A stretch of DNA of 64,000 nucleotides from Nioella sp. MMSF_3534 (GCF_030732985.1 NZ_JASHJX010000014.1:1-64000); one strand, 5' to 3'; positions 19,363-29,293 are shown, counted from the first letter of the stretch. Notes: a model not told the origin generated them from the sequence alone. Numbers and translations: made by a program.

Positions 19363-20997
19363 ATGACCGAGCAAAACAACGGAAAACCGGTCCTCCTGAC
19401 CATGAAGGGCCTGCGTATCGAGGGCCGGTCCGACGAAACCTGGTCCGAGATCGTGCATGGCATCGACCTGACCCTGCACAAGGGCGAGGTTCTGGGGCTG
19501 ATCGGCGAATCCGGGGCAGGGAAATCCACGGTCGGTCTGGCCGCCATGGGCTTTACCCGCGACGGCTGTCGGATTTCGGGGGGCGAGATCGTCTTTGACG
19601 GCATCGACCTGATGAAAGCCAGCGAGGCGACAAAGCGCAATCTTCGCGGCAAGCGCATCGCCTATGTGGCACAATCCGCGGCGGCCAGCTTCAACCCGGC
19701 GCACAAGCTGATGGACCAGTATTGCGAGGCCCCCGTGCAGCACGGCGTCATGGGCCGGAACGAGGCGGAAGGCGATGCGGTGGATCTGTATCGCCGGATG
19801 CAACTTCCGGACCCGGACAATATCGGCTTCCGCTACCCGCACCAGGTGTCGGGCGGGCAGTTGCAGCGGGCGATGACAGCTATGGCGATGGCCTGCCGGC
19901 CCGACCTGATCATCTTCGATGAACCCACCACCGCGCTCGATGTGACCACGCAGATCGAGGTTCTGGCCGCGATCCGCAACATCGTGGAACAGTTCGACAC
20001 TGCAGCGATCTACATCACCCATGACCTCGCGGTCGTGGCGCAGATGGCCGACCGCATCAAAGTGCTGCTGAAGGGGGATGAAGTCGAAGAGGCGGATACG
20101 CGGTCGATGCTCTCGACCCCGAAAGAGGACTACACCAAGTCGCTTTGGGCCGTGCGCAGCCATGCGCGGGCAGAACAGCCCCCGGTCGCTGCGGACAAGA
20201 CGCCGGTTGTCTCGGTCAAGAACATCACCGCGGGCTACGGTGCCGTGGATGTGTTGATGAATGTCAATTTCGACATTCATGAACGTCGCACCGTGGCCGT
20301 GGTGGGCGAATCCGGGTCCGGTAAATCGACCACCGCGCGGGTCATCACCGGGCTGTTGCCGCCCCGGCAGGGCGAGATCCTGTTCGACGGCAAGGTGCTG
20401 CCGCCCGACTATCGCCGCCGCACCCGCGACCAGCTTCGGCAGGCTCAGATGATCTACCAGATGGCGGATACGGCGCTGAACCCAAAGCTGCGCATCCGGG
20501 AACTGATCGGACGACCTGCCCAGATGTATCTGGGGCTACAGGGCAAAGCCCTGACGGACCGTATCCGCAATCTGCTCGACCTGATCGAGTTGGAACCCGA
20601 CGACTATATCGACCGGCTGCCGGCCGAGTTGTCGGGCGGGCAGAAGCAGCGCATCGGCATCGCGCGGGCGCTGGCGGCGGAGCCGAAGTTCATCATCTGC
20701 GACGAGGTCACATCGGCGCTCGACCAGCTGGTAGCCGAGGGCATCCTGAAGCTGCTGGACAAGCTGCAAACCGAGTTTGACCTGGCCTACATGTTCATCA
20801 CCCATGACCTTGCCACGGTGAAGGCCATCGCGGATGAGGTCGTCGTGATGAAAGAGGGCAGGGTGATCGAACAGGGCCCCAAATCCGAGATGTTCCGGCC
20901 GCCGCATGATCCTTACACGGAACTGCTGCTGTCCTCGGTCCCGGAGATGGACCCGGATTGGTTGACCGATCTGCTGCGCGAACGCGAAAGCGGCTAG
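19363..20997 (+). CDS. Fused double ABC ATPase, DppD-DppF type
   Basis: 544-residue protein with two ATP-binding domains in one chain. Domain 1 (about 5-265): Walker A GESGAGKST, signature VSGGQLQRA, Walker B DEPTTALD. Domain 2 (about 283-530): Walker A GESGSGKST, signature LSGGQKQRI, Walker B DEVTSALD. The Pro-to-Val change in the second Walker B (DEVTSALD) is conservative. Energises the importer encoded just upstream; GGAG precedes the ATG. The operon ends here, with a terminator at 21025. Confidence 0.9.
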   Translation: MTEQNNGKPVLLTMKGLRIEGRSDETWSEIVHGIDLTLHKGEVLGLIGESGAGKSTVGLAAMGFTRDGCRISGGEIVFDGIDLMKASEATKRNLRGKRIAYVAQSAAASFNPAHKLMDQYCEAPVQHGVMGRNEAEGDAVDLYRRMQLPDPDNIGFRYPHQVSGGQLQRAMTAMAMACRPDLIIFDEPTTALDVTTQIEVLAAIRNIVEQFDTAAIYITHDLAVVAQMADRIKVLLKGDEVEEADTRSMLSTPKEDYTKSLWAVRSHARAEQPPVAADKTPVVSVKNITAGYGAVDVLMNVNFDIHERRTVAVVGESGSGKSTTARVITGLLPPRQGEILFDGKVLPPDYRRRTRDQLRQAQMIYQMADTALNPKLRIRELIGRPAQMYLGLQGKALTDRIRNLLDLIELEPDDYIDRLPAELSGGQKQRIGIARALAAEPKFIICDEVTSALDQLVAEGILKLLDKLQTEFDLAYMFITHDLATVKAIADEVVVMKEGRVIEQGPKSEMFRPPHDPYTELLLSSVPEMDPDWLTDLLRERESG

Positions 20998-21024
20998 GTT
21001 GAGTGGCGCTTTTTCAGGATTTTC

Positions 21025-21057
21025 ACGGCCTGCCTTTCAGAAGGGCAGGCCGTTTTC
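21025..21057 (+). terminator. Rho-independent terminator of the Dpp-type importer operon
   Basis: Thirteen-pair stem (21025-21053) of ACGGCCTGCC and complement around a CAG loop, followed by TTTTCG. It lies 28 bp after the ATPase stop and separates this operon from the betaine importer. Confidence 0.85.
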
Positions 21058-21106
21058 GTGCACCGAGATGACGGAAATCTTAACTTTTGGGTGGAAATCC
21101 GACGCC

Positions 21107-21136
21107 TTGTCATATGAAATGAGCGCAGACTCTAAG
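21107..21136 (+). promoter_or_regulatory. Possible promoter of the betaine-type importer
   Basis: TTGTCA (21107-21112) and TCTAAG (21131-21136) are 18 bp apart, about 40 bp before the binding-protein start and after the preceding terminator. Match to the -10 consensus is only four of six. Confidence 0.3.
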
Positions 21137-21174
21137 AACAACAATCCAAGAAAACGACCTCAGGGAGTGACTTC

Positions 21175-22128
21175 ATGAAATCCGTGCTTCTTTCCGGCCT
21201 GTCCGTTCTGGCACTGGCAGGCACCGCCGCCGCTGCCGATCTTGGCGATACAGGCACACCGATCCGGCTGGCCATCAATGAATGGACCGGCCAGCACCTG
21301 ACCACGCATGTTGCGGGCCAGATCCTGGAACAGGCAGGCTATACCGTCGAATATGTCACCGCCGGGTATTACAACATGTACCCCGCCATCGGCGAAGGCG
21401 AGATTCATGCCGCGCTGGAGGTCTGGGATTCGAACGTGCCCGACCTCTACTATGACGTTCTGGACGATGGCGGCGTGGTGGAACTTGGCGATCTCGGCCT
21501 GACCGCCCGCGAAGGGTTCGCCTATCCCGCCCATGTCGAAGAGATCTGCCCCGGCCTGCCCGCATGGGAGGCGCTGAACGACTGCGCCATGCAGTTCGCC
21601 ACCGCCGAAACCATCCCGCAGGGCCGCCTGATCGACTATCCGGCCGACTGGGGCACCCCCGGTGCCGAACGTGCCGCCGGTCTGGAACTGCCGTTCCGTG
21701 CCGTGCCAGCAGGGTCCGAAGGGGCGCTGATCGCGGAACTGCGCGCCTCGACCGAACGCGGCACGCCGCTGCTGATGGTCTTCTGGCAGCCGCATTGGGC
21801 CGTGTCGGCCTATGATGTGCGCTTCGTCGATCTGCCGCCGGGCACCCCGGAATGCTACGAAGATGCCTCGGTCGGTCCGAACCCGAACGCGACCTCTGAC
21901 TGTGACTTCCTGCCGACCCGTGTATTCAAGATCACCTGGTCGGGCTTTGCGGACCAGTGGCCTGCGGCTGCGGAAATCCTGACCGCCTACCAGATGATGA
22001 CCGAAGACCAGCAGCCGATGATGGGCATGGTCGACAATGACGGCATGTCGGTCGAGGAGGTCGCGGCGGCCTATATCGCGGACCATGCCGACGCCGTTGC
22101 GGCGATGATCGCGGCCGCGACGGAGTAA
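21175..22128 (+). CDS. Glycine-betaine/proline-type ABC binding protein (OpuAC/ProX)
   Basis: 317-residue periplasmic binding protein with a clear Sec signal (MKSVLLSGLSVLALAGTAAA, cut about residue 20). The OpuAC-type fold shows in AINEWTGQHLTTHVAGQILEQ-like helix 1, YPAIGEGEIHAALEVWDSN and FWQPHWAVSAYDV. Tryptophans in EWTGQ, VWDS and FWQPHW could form the aromatic box that holds quaternary ammonium groups (family knowledge). Heads a four-gene operon with ATPase, double permease and regulator. The choline-sulfatase nearby makes choline or glycine betaine the likely ligand. Confidence 0.9.
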   Translation: MKSVLLSGLSVLALAGTAAAADLGDTGTPIRLAINEWTGQHLTTHVAGQILEQAGYTVEYVTAGYYNMYPAIGEGEIHAALEVWDSNVPDLYYDVLDDGGVVELGDLGLTAREGFAYPAHVEEICPGLPAWEALNDCAMQFATAETIPQGRLIDYPADWGTPGAERAAGLELPFRAVPAGSEGALIAELRASTERGTPLLMVFWQPHWAVSAYDVRFVDLPPGTPECYEDASVGPNPNATSDCDFLPTRVFKITWSGFADQWPAAAEILTAYQMMTEDQQPMMGMVDNDGMSVEEVAAAYIADHADAVAAMIAAATE

Positions 22129-22136
22129 TCGGGGAC

Positions 22137-23198
22137 ATGACCGCTTCGGCCCCGACCGGCACCCCGGCAATCGCCGTCGAGGGGCTGTGGCAGGTCTTTG
22201 GCAATGACGCCAAAACCCGATTGAAAGACGCGCAGGGGCGGACCGGTTCCGCCCCCGACGCCGCCGAAGCCCTGCGCGATGACGGGTTGATCCCCGCCGT
22301 GCAGGACGCCAGTTTCGAGGTGAAGGAAGGCGAGCTTTTCGTGATCATGGGCCTGTCGGGATCCGGCAAATCGACCATGATCAGATGCATCTCGCGCCTG
22401 GTGGAGCCAACCGCCGGATCGGTGCGCATTGACGGCGAGGACATCCTCTCGGCCAATGCCAAACGCCTGATCGAGCTGCGGCGCGAGAAATTGGGCATGG
22501 TGTTCCAGCATTTCGGCCTGTTTCCGCATATGACGGTCGCCGACAATGTCGCCTTCCCGCTGAAAATGCTAGGGAAATCGAAATCCGAACGGCGCGCGCG
22601 TGCGCTGGAAGTGATCGAGATGGTGGGGCTGACGGGCCGCGAAGACGCCTATCCGCGCGAACTGTCCGGCGGGCAGAAACAGCGGGTGGGCATTGCCCGG
22701 TCGCTGGCCGCGAACCCCGATATCTGGTTCCTGGACGAGCCCTTTTCGGCGCTCGATCCGCTGATCCGCCGACAGTTGCAGGATGAGTTCCTGAAAATCC
22801 AGTCGACGCTGCACAAGACCATCGTCTTCATCACCCACGACATTTCCGAAGCGCTGAAGCTGGCCGACCGGATCGCCATCATGCGCGACGGCAAGATCGT
22901 GCAGATCGGCACCCCGGCGCAGATCGTGCTGAACCCGGTCGATGACTATGTGCGCGAGTTTTCCCGCGATGTGGCCAAGGGCAAGCATGCCTGCCTCGAT
23001 TCCGTGATCGAAACCAGTGATGAGCTGCCCGAGATGCCCGACGATCCGAAACTCAGGATCGACATGACGCTGGACGAAGCGCTGGCAAGCTGCATGTCCT
23101 GCTATCAGCATGTTCCGGTCTGGGACCGCGAGGGCAAGATGGTGGGATTTGTTCACCCCTCGGCGCTTGCTGCCGCGCTGCAGGTTGACCCGGCATGA
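22137..23198 (+). CDS. Glycine-betaine-type ABC ATPase (ProV-like)
   Basis: 353-residue ATPase of the quaternary-amine importer family. It has the insert typical of ProV between first strand and Walker A (DAKTRLKDAQGRTG...). Walker A is GLSGSGKST, signature LSGGQKQR, Walker B DIWFLDEP and switch His in FITHD. The C-terminal tail (about 270-353; LRIDMTLDEALASCMSCYQHVPVWD) looks like a single reduced CBS-like module, shorter than the tandem CBS of E. coli ProV. Starts 8 bp after the binding protein and overlaps the permease by 4 bp. Confidence 0.9.
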   Translation: MTASAPTGTPAIAVEGLWQVFGNDAKTRLKDAQGRTGSAPDAAEALRDDGLIPAVQDASFEVKEGELFVIMGLSGSGKSTMIRCISRLVEPTAGSVRIDGEDILSANAKRLIELRREKLGMVFQHFGLFPHMTVADNVAFPLKMLGKSKSERRARALEVIEMVGLTGREDAYPRELSGGQKQRVGIARSLAANPDIWFLDEPFSALDPLIRRQLQDEFLKIQSTLHKTIVFITHDISEALKLADRIAIMRDGKIVQIGTPAQIVLNPVDDYVREFSRDVAKGKHACLDSVIETSDELPEMPDDPKLRIDMTLDEALASCMSCYQHVPVWDREGKMVGFVHPSALAAALQVDPA

Positions 23199-25261
23199 GC
23201 GACGTCAGCCTGCCAGCCCCGTCCGTTATGGACCGCCTGACACCCGGCACGAAAGCGGCATTGCTGACCTTGCTCGTTGGCGCCCTGTGCCTCGCACTAG
23301 AATCCGCAACCGAGTTTCTGCCGGTCTGGCCAGAGGCCTGGACCCTGCCGGTGACGGAATGGATCGGCGTGTCATTGGAATGGCTCTTTGACATCATCCG
23401 CCCCGCGATGCGGCTGATCTCGGCCGCGCTGGAATACCCGATGGTCTGGGTGAACTGGCTGCTGGTCAACACGCCATGGCCGCTGATCATCGGCGCAACC
23501 GTGGCGCTTGGATGGTATGCGGGCGGGCTGTCGCTGGCATTGATGTCGGGGGTGGGACTGGGCTTCGTGCTGGCCTCGGGCTACTGGGTCGAGGGGATGA
23601 ACACGCTGGCGCTGGTCTTCGTCTCGGTGCCGCTGGCGCTGACGCTCGGGTTGCTCATCGGCATCTGGTCCAATGAAAGCGCGCGGGCGCGGCCCTGGAT
23701 CGAGGCGACGCTCGACCTTATGCAGACGGTGCCGACCTTCGCTTATCTCACGCCGCTGCTGTTGCTATTCGGGTTCGGCCCGGTCGTGGGCCTGATCGCT
23801 TCGGCCATCTACGCCGCCCCACCGATGGCGCGCAACACGCTTCTCGGCCTGCAACGGGTCGAGGCAGAGGTGAAGGAGGCCGGGGTCATGTCCGGTGCCA
23901 CGCGGCTGCAGCAACTTGTGCAAGTGGAAATCCCCGCCGCCGCCACCCAGATCATGATCGGTGTCAATCAGGCGCTGATGGCGGCGCTGTCCATGGTCAT
24001 CATCGCCGCCGTGATCGGGGGCTTTGACGATATCGGGTGGGAAGTGCTGCTGACCATGCGGCAGGCCAATTTCGGGCAAAGCCTGCTGGCCGGGTTGGTG
24101 ATTGTGGTCTTCGCCATCATCATCGACCGGATTTCGGCCCGTATGGCGACGTCACGCGAGCGGTTCGATGTGCGGATCTCCTGGGTCATCCTGGCCGTGG
24201 CCATCGCCACCTCGGTCCTGGCATGGGCGGCGCTTCCCGCACCGGGAGACATGGCCGTTCTGGCCCCGACAGTCGAGGCCGTGGACGGGGCGCTGACCAG
24301 CTTCACCCGCAGCGCGGGCGCGACGCTCGACTCCATCAAGAACAACGCGATGTTCTATGGGCTGCTGCCGCTACGCATCGGTCTGGATGGCGCGGTCCTA
24401 CCCTTTACCTGGGGGTTCAGCTGGACGGCGAACATGTCCTATGCGCTGTTTGCCGTGGCGGGCGCGCTTGGGATTGCCGTGGCGATGACCGGCCGCATGG
24501 CCTTCGGTATGTGTCTGCCGATCATCGCGATCATCGTGGAAACCGGCGTCTCGGACCTGCCATGGCCCTTCGTTCTGGTCGGGCTTGGTGCGGTGGCCTG
24601 GGTCGCGGGCGGATGGAAGCTGACGCGGCTGGTGGTCATCCTGATGCTGCTCATCGCCATCTCGGGCCTCTGGCCACGGGCGATGCTCTCGCTCTATCTC
24701 TGCGGAGCGGCTGTCATTGCCTGCGCGGTTCTGGGCGGGCTTCTGGGATTGCTGTCTGCCGTCTCGAATCCGGCCTGGGCGGTGATCCGGCCCGTCTGCG
24801 ACATGCTGCAGACGATCCCGCTCTTCGTCTTCCTGATCCCGGTGCTGATGTTCTTCCAGATCGGCGAGTTCTCGGCCTTCCTCGCCATCATCGCCTATGC
24901 CATCGTGCCGATGATCCGCTATACCCGTCACGGGCTGGTCACCACGCCGCCCGAGATGCTGGAATCCGCCGTGTCCTCCGGCGCGACGGAATGGCAGATC
25001 ATGCGCGAGGTGCGCGCGCCTTATGCGGCGCCGACGATCCTTCTGGGGCTCAACCAGACCATCCTTTACGCCTTCGCCATGCTGGTCATCGCGGCCCTGA
25101 TCGGCACCACCGGGCTTGGTCAGTCGATCTATATCGCGCTTGGCGCAGGCGACGTTGGCCTCGGCATTTCGGCAGGCGCGGCCATGGCCATCCTTGCGCT
25201 GATCGCCGACCGCATAGTACAGGGCTTCGCAGAAGAACGGCGGAGGGCCCTCGGCCTATGA
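23195..25261 (+). CDS. Double ABC permease of the betaine-type importer (ProW-ProW fusion)
   Basis: 688-residue membrane protein made of two ProW-like permease units. Unit 1 core lies at about 90-320 (TVPTFAYLTPLLLLFGFGP near 172; coupling loop EVKEAGVMSGATRLQQLVQVEIP). Unit 2 core lies at about 450-680 (QTIPLFVFLIPVLMFFQIGEF; ESAVSSGATEWQIMREVRAP). One polypeptide therefore supplies both halves of the channel, where E. coli uses two ProW copies. The ATG overlaps the ATPase stop, and its own stop overlaps the regulator start (ATGA at 25258). Confidence 0.9.
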   Translation: MSDVSLPAPSVMDRLTPGTKAALLTLLVGALCLALESATEFLPVWPEAWTLPVTEWIGVSLEWLFDIIRPAMRLISAALEYPMVWVNWLLVNTPWPLIIGATVALGWYAGGLSLALMSGVGLGFVLASGYWVEGMNTLALVFVSVPLALTLGLLIGIWSNESARARPWIEATLDLMQTVPTFAYLTPLLLLFGFGPVVGLIASAIYAAPPMARNTLLGLQRVEAEVKEAGVMSGATRLQQLVQVEIPAAATQIMIGVNQALMAALSMVIIAAVIGGFDDIGWEVLLTMRQANFGQSLLAGLVIVVFAIIIDRISARMATSRERFDVRISWVILAVAIATSVLAWAALPAPGDMAVLAPTVEAVDGALTSFTRSAGATLDSIKNNAMFYGLLPLRIGLDGAVLPFTWGFSWTANMSYALFAVAGALGIAVAMTGRMAFGMCLPIIAIIVETGVSDLPWPFVLVGLGAVAWVAGGWKLTRLVVILMLLIAISGLWPRAMLSLYLCGAAVIACAVLGGLLGLLSAVSNPAWAVIRPVCDMLQTIPLFVFLIPVLMFFQIGEFSAFLAIIAYAIVPMIRYTRHGLVTTPPEMLESAVSSGATEWQIMREVRAPYAAPTILLGLNQTILYAFAMLVIAALIGTTGLGQSIYIALGAGDVGLGISAGAAMAILALIADRIVQGFAEERRRALGL

Positions 25262-26262
25262 ACGACGAGTTCATCCCCAAGGGGGTGGCACATGTGGATT
25301 TGCCCCCCGGGCAGAAGACGGAAATGATCAGTTTCCTGTTGCTGCCCAAACTGTCGCTGCTGGCGTTCACCTCGGCGGTCGAACCGCTGCGCATCGCCAA
25401 CCAGCTGACCGGGCAGAAGCTCTATAGCTGGCAGATGATCACGCAGGACGGCAAGCCGGTCCGCGCCTCGAACGGGGTGGAGATCGGGGCGACCTGTGCT
25501 TTGGCGGATGCGAAGATCACCGGGCCGCTCTTTGTCTGTTCGGGGGTGGAACCCGATACCGTGGTCACCGATCAGGTCGCCGGTCTGGTGCGCAAGCACT
25601 GGCGGATGGGGCATCAGGTTGGGGGGCTCTGCACCGGGGCCTATGCGCTGGCGCGGGCGGGTATCCTGAAGGGCCGGGACTTCACGCTTCATTGGGAAAA
25701 CATGCCGCCCTTCCGCGAAAGCTTCCCCGATCTGGAGCCTCTGGACCAGCTTTACGCCATTGACGACCGGATTGTGACCTGCGGCGGCGGGTCGTCCGCG
25801 ACGGACCTCTTCCTGCGGCTGATCTCGGAACGGTTCGGACCCGTGATGTCGCATTCGGTGCTGAACATGTGCCTGCACCCGGTTCACCGGTCAGAGGAGG
25901 AGGCGCAGCAATCCTCGCGCGCGGCCTCTATCGGCACCCGAAACCGCAAGCTGCTGCAAATCCTGCGCTATATGGAAGAGAATATCGAGGAGCTCTTCTC
26001 GCTTGATGACCTCGCCGACCGCTTCAAGGTCTCGCGCCGTCAGATCGAGCGGCTGTTCCTGACCCATGTGAAGGCCACGCCCAAACAGTACCTCACCGAC
26101 CTACGCCTGCGCCGGGGGCGGATGCTGCTGGCGGAAACGGATATGAAAGTGGCTGATATCGCCAGCTCCTGCGGATTTGAATCGACCAACCACTTCTCGC
26201 GCCGGTTCCGGGAAAAATACGGGGTGTCGCCGCATAAGTTCCAGTCGGCGGGGCGGGGCTAG
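25258..26262 (+). CDS. GlxA-family AraC-type regulator, GbdR-like
   Basis: 334-residue regulator: an N-terminal DJ-1/PfpI-like domain (about 20-190; FLLLPKLSLLAFTSAVEPLRIAN, GGLCTGAYALARAGIL) and a C-terminal AraC double helix-turn-helix (about 235-330; FSLDDLADRFKVSRRQIERLF and KVADIASSCGFESTNHFSRRF). This is the GbdR/CdhR group, which in Pseudomonas controls glycine betaine and carnitine catabolism. Being the last gene of the betaine-type importer operon with a 4-bp overlap, it probably senses glycine betaine or a product and controls this locus (inference). A much longer in-frame upstream extension belongs to the permease region and is not used. Confidence 0.9.
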   Translation: MNDEFIPKGVAHVDLPPGQKTEMISFLLLPKLSLLAFTSAVEPLRIANQLTGQKLYSWQMITQDGKPVRASNGVEIGATCALADAKITGPLFVCSGVEPDTVVTDQVAGLVRKHWRMGHQVGGLCTGAYALARAGILKGRDFTLHWENMPPFRESFPDLEPLDQLYAIDDRIVTCGGGSSATDLFLRLISERFGPVMSHSVLNMCLHPVHRSEEEAQQSSRAASIGTRNRKLLQILRYMEENIEELFSLDDLADRFKVSRRQIERLFLTHVKATPKQYLTDLRLRRGRMLLAETDMKVADIASSCGFESTNHFSRRFREKYGVSPHKFQSAGRG

Positions 26263-26338
26263 TTCTCCGACGATAACGTCGAGCCAAAACAGGACATCGC
26301 CCGCGCGGAACGGAACAAAGGCCAGATGCTGTCGAATA

Positions 26339-26683
26339 TCACCCCGACTTCCGCACAACATCCCAAAGCGCCCGTGCCATCACCAGCGGGATGGTCGGTG
26401 CGGTGGCGGCACCAACAACCAAATCGTCATCATGCGCATCCGACTTGCGTAAGGAACAGCGCCAGTGGCCATTCGGCTCGGCGGCCTGTCCTGTCAGGTG
26501 GATATGCCAGCCGGGCAGGCAGTGGGACAGCAGGTGCATGACCGCCTCTGTCGGGTCGGACAGCACCTCCGGGTGTGCGGGGGTATCGGGGAAGGTGGCA
26601 GCGGCGGCGGCGCAAATCTCGGCCAGCAGGTCAGTGTCCAGCATCTCGGCGGCGGCAAGGCGGGCGGTCAGGTCCTGGGTCAT
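26339..26683 (-). CDS. Small protein of unknown function
   Basis: 114 residues, cytoplasmic, acidic. Not recognised with certainty; the second half (GWHIHLTGQ...HWRCSLRKSDAHDDD...PTIPLVMARAL) resembles small 'ABA sandwich' proteins found in phages and alphaproteobacteria. AGGAG lies before the ATG at 26683, and codon use fits the neighbours, so it is likely a real gene. It is convergent with the GlxA-family regulator and divergent from ppsA. Confidence 0.55.
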   Translation of the reverse strand: MTQDLTARLAAAEMLDTDLLAEICAAAAATFPDTPAHPEVLSDPTEAVMHLLSHCLPGWHIHLTGQAAEPNGHWRCSLRKSDAHDDDLVVGAATAPTIPLVMARALWDVVRKSG

Positions 26684-26819
26684 CGGGCGCTCCTGTCAAC
26701 TGTCGTGCCGGTTGTGCCGCACCCTGTGTCAATCGACCATGACCTGCATCAAGGAGCGCGCCCCCGAACCCGCCTAACCTGCCCCCAACGGCCTGACCCG
26801 GCCCAGATGGAGGACAGAC

Positions 26820-29210
26820 ATGGCACGCTATGTGATCGGATTCGAAGACCTGCGCCGCGCGGATGTGGCGCTTGTGGGTGGCAAGAACAGTTCCCTGGGC
26901 GAGATGGTGCAGGAACTGGCAGGGCAGGGGATTGCGGTGCCCGGCGGCTTTGCTACCACGTCTGACGCCTATCGCGCCTTTCTGAAAGCCAACGGGTTGG
27001 AGGCGATGATTGCCGACACCGTGGGCCGCTGGCAGGCGGGCAAGATCACTCTGGCTGATGCGGGCAGCGCCATACGGGCCGCCATCGTCGCGGGCGACTG
27101 GCCGGAGGACATCCGCGCGGACATCCTGTCCTCTTACGCGGCGCTCAGCGATAAGGCGGGCAAGGCGGATGTTGCTGTGGCCGTGCGCTCGTCAGCCACG
27201 GCGGAGGATCTGCCCGATGCCAGCTTTGCGGGCCAGCAGGAGACCTTTCTGAATATCGAGGGCGAGGCCGATCTGCTGACCGCCTGCCGCCGCTGCTTTG
27301 CCTCTCTCTTCACCGACCGGGCGATCAGCTATCGCGAGGTGAAGGGGTTTGACCACATGGCCGTGGCGCTGTCCGTGGGCGTGCAGCGCATGGTTCGGGC
27401 CGATACCGGCGGGTCGGGCGTCATGTTCTCCATCGACACGGAATCGGGCTTCGACAAGATCGTGCTGATCAACGCGGCCTGGGGGCTAGGGGAAAACGTG
27501 GTGCAAGGCGCGGTGGACCCCGATGAATACCAGGTGTTCAAGCCGTTTTTGGGGGATGAGAGCCTGAGTCCCATCGTCGGCAAGCGGCGCGGCGCGAAAG
27601 AGATCAAGATGATCCTTGGCGGCAATGGACCAGCGCCGGTGCGCAATGTGCCGACCTCCAAGGCCGAACGCGCGGCCTGGGTGCTGAGCGACGCGGACAT
27701 CCTGTCGCTTGCCCGCATGGCCGCCACCATCGAACGCCATTACGGATGCGCGATGGACATGGAATGGGCACGCGATGGCGATACGGGCGAGCTCTTCATC
27801 GTGCAGGCGCGCCCCGAAACGGTGGAAAGCCAACGCAAGGCGGGCGCGCTGCGCAGCTATTCCTTGTCTGGCGAGGGGGAGGTTCTGTTGCAGGGCCTGA
27901 GCGTCGGCAACGCGGTGGCGACGGGGCGCATCTGCCTGATCGAGAGCGTTTCCGATATAGATCGTTTCGTCGATGGCTCGATCCTCGTGACCTCCAACAC
28001 CGACCCCGATTGGGTGCCTGTGATGAAACGCGCAGCGGCGATCATCACCGATCATGGCGGGCGCACGTCGCATGCGGCCATTGTCAGCCGGGAACTGGGG
28101 GTGCCTGCCATCGTTGGCACCGGCAACGCGACCCATGTGCTGCACGACCAGCAGGACGTGACAGTGAACTGCGCGGCAGGCGAAGACGGGTTGATCCACG
28201 CCGGGATTGCTGAGGTGACGGTTGAGGAACTGGACCTCTCGGACCTGCCGGAAACGCGCACGAAGATCATGCTGAACATGGCCAACCCCTCTGCCGCGTT
28301 CCGCTGGTGGCGGCTGCCCGCTGACGGCGTGGGCCTAGCGCGGATGGAATTCGTGGTGAACAACGCCGTGAAGGTGCATCCCATGGCGCTTATAGAATTT
28401 GACAAGGTGGCGGATGCCGCCGAGCGCGCCCAGATCGAGGCGTTAACGGCGGGCTACCCCGCCAAGCCCGACTACTTCGTCGATCAACTGGCACGCGGGC
28501 TGAGCCAGATCGCGGCCTTTGCACATCCGCACCCCGTCATAGTGAGGATGAGCGATTTCAAGACCAATGAATATGCGGAGCTTCTGGGTGGCCGTGCGTT
28601 TGAGCCGGAGGAAGAAAACCCGATGATCGGTTTCCGGGGCGCGTCGCGCTATACCGACCCGGCCTATAGTCCGGGGTTCGAGCTGGAATGCCGGGCGATC
28701 CGGCAATTGCGCGAGGAGATGGGCTTTGACAATGTCGCCATCATGATCCCCTTCTGCCGCACGCCGGAGGAGGCGGACAAGGTGTTGGAGGTCATGGGCC
28801 GCGCGGGCCTCGAACGGGGCAAGGCGGGGCTGGAGGTCTTCGTCATGTGCGAAATTCCGGCCAATGTGATCCGGGCCGAGGAATTTTCCGACCGCTTCGA
28901 TGGCTTCTCCATCGGATCGAACGACCTGACGCAGCTGACCCTGGGCGTGGACCGCGACAGCGACCGGCTGGCCAGTCTCTTTGACGAAAGCGATCCGGCG
29001 GTTCTGTGGATGATCCGGACGGTGATCGAAAAGGCCCGCGCGGCGGGGCGCAAGATCGGGCTGTGCGGGCAGGCCCCGTCGAACAACCCGGCCTTTGCGC
29101 AGCTGCTGGTGGATGCGGGGATCGACTCGATTTCCGTCACGCCCGACAGCTTTGCCGCCGTCAAGACGCAGGTCGCCAAGGCCGAGGCTATGCAGAAAGG
29201 CCCCGATTGA
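26820..29210 (+). CDS. ppsA: Phosphoenolpyruvate synthase
   Basis: 796-residue pyruvate, water dikinase (ATP + pyruvate + water to PEP + AMP + phosphate), the normal length (E. coli 792). N-terminal ATP-grasp domain with VGGKNSSLGEM and VRSSATAEDLPDASFAGQQ; the swivelling His is in ITDHGGRTSHAAI; the C-terminal PEP/pyruvate barrel has FSIGSNDLTQLTLGVDRDS and GLCGQAPSNNP. Allows gluconeogenesis from three-carbon products. Own GGAGGA site; stands alone in a 136-bp promoter gap after the divergent small gene. GlpX, another gluconeogenic enzyme, is also in this window but far away. Confidence 0.96.
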   Translation: MARYVIGFEDLRRADVALVGGKNSSLGEMVQELAGQGIAVPGGFATTSDAYRAFLKANGLEAMIADTVGRWQAGKITLADAGSAIRAAIVAGDWPEDIRADILSSYAALSDKAGKADVAVAVRSSATAEDLPDASFAGQQETFLNIEGEADLLTACRRCFASLFTDRAISYREVKGFDHMAVALSVGVQRMVRADTGGSGVMFSIDTESGFDKIVLINAAWGLGENVVQGAVDPDEYQVFKPFLGDESLSPIVGKRRGAKEIKMILGGNGPAPVRNVPTSKAERAAWVLSDADILSLARMAATIERHYGCAMDMEWARDGDTGELFIVQARPETVESQRKAGALRSYSLSGEGEVLLQGLSVGNAVATGRICLIESVSDIDRFVDGSILVTSNTDPDWVPVMKRAAAIITDHGGRTSHAAIVSRELGVPAIVGTGNATHVLHDQQDVTVNCAAGEDGLIHAGIAEVTVEELDLSDLPETRTKIMLNMANPSAAFRWWRLPADGVGLARMEFVVNNAVKVHPMALIEFDKVADAAERAQIEALTAGYPAKPDYFVDQLARGLSQIAAFAHPHPVIVRMSDFKTNEYAELLGGRAFEPEEENPMIGFRGASRYTDPAYSPGFELECRAIRQLREEMGFDNVAIMIPFCRTPEEADKVLEVMGRAGLERGKAGLEVFVMCEIPANVIRAEEFSDRFDGFSIGSNDLTQLTLGVDRDSDRLASLFDESDPAVLWMIRTVIEKARAAGRKIGLCGQAPSNNPAFAQLLVDAGIDSISVTPDSFAAVKTQVAKAEAMQKGPD

Positions 29211-29293
29211 GTAGGCTGCGAGGCGGGAGGCGTCCGGATTTTACCCGGACGTGCATTTATTCAAAACTCGCATTTACGGAGGTCTGATCCGAT

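Noticed and set aside
24037-25257. N-terminal extension of the GlxA-family regulator
   Set aside because: Runs through the permease gene in another frame; the regulator start is fixed by the ATGA overlap at 25258.
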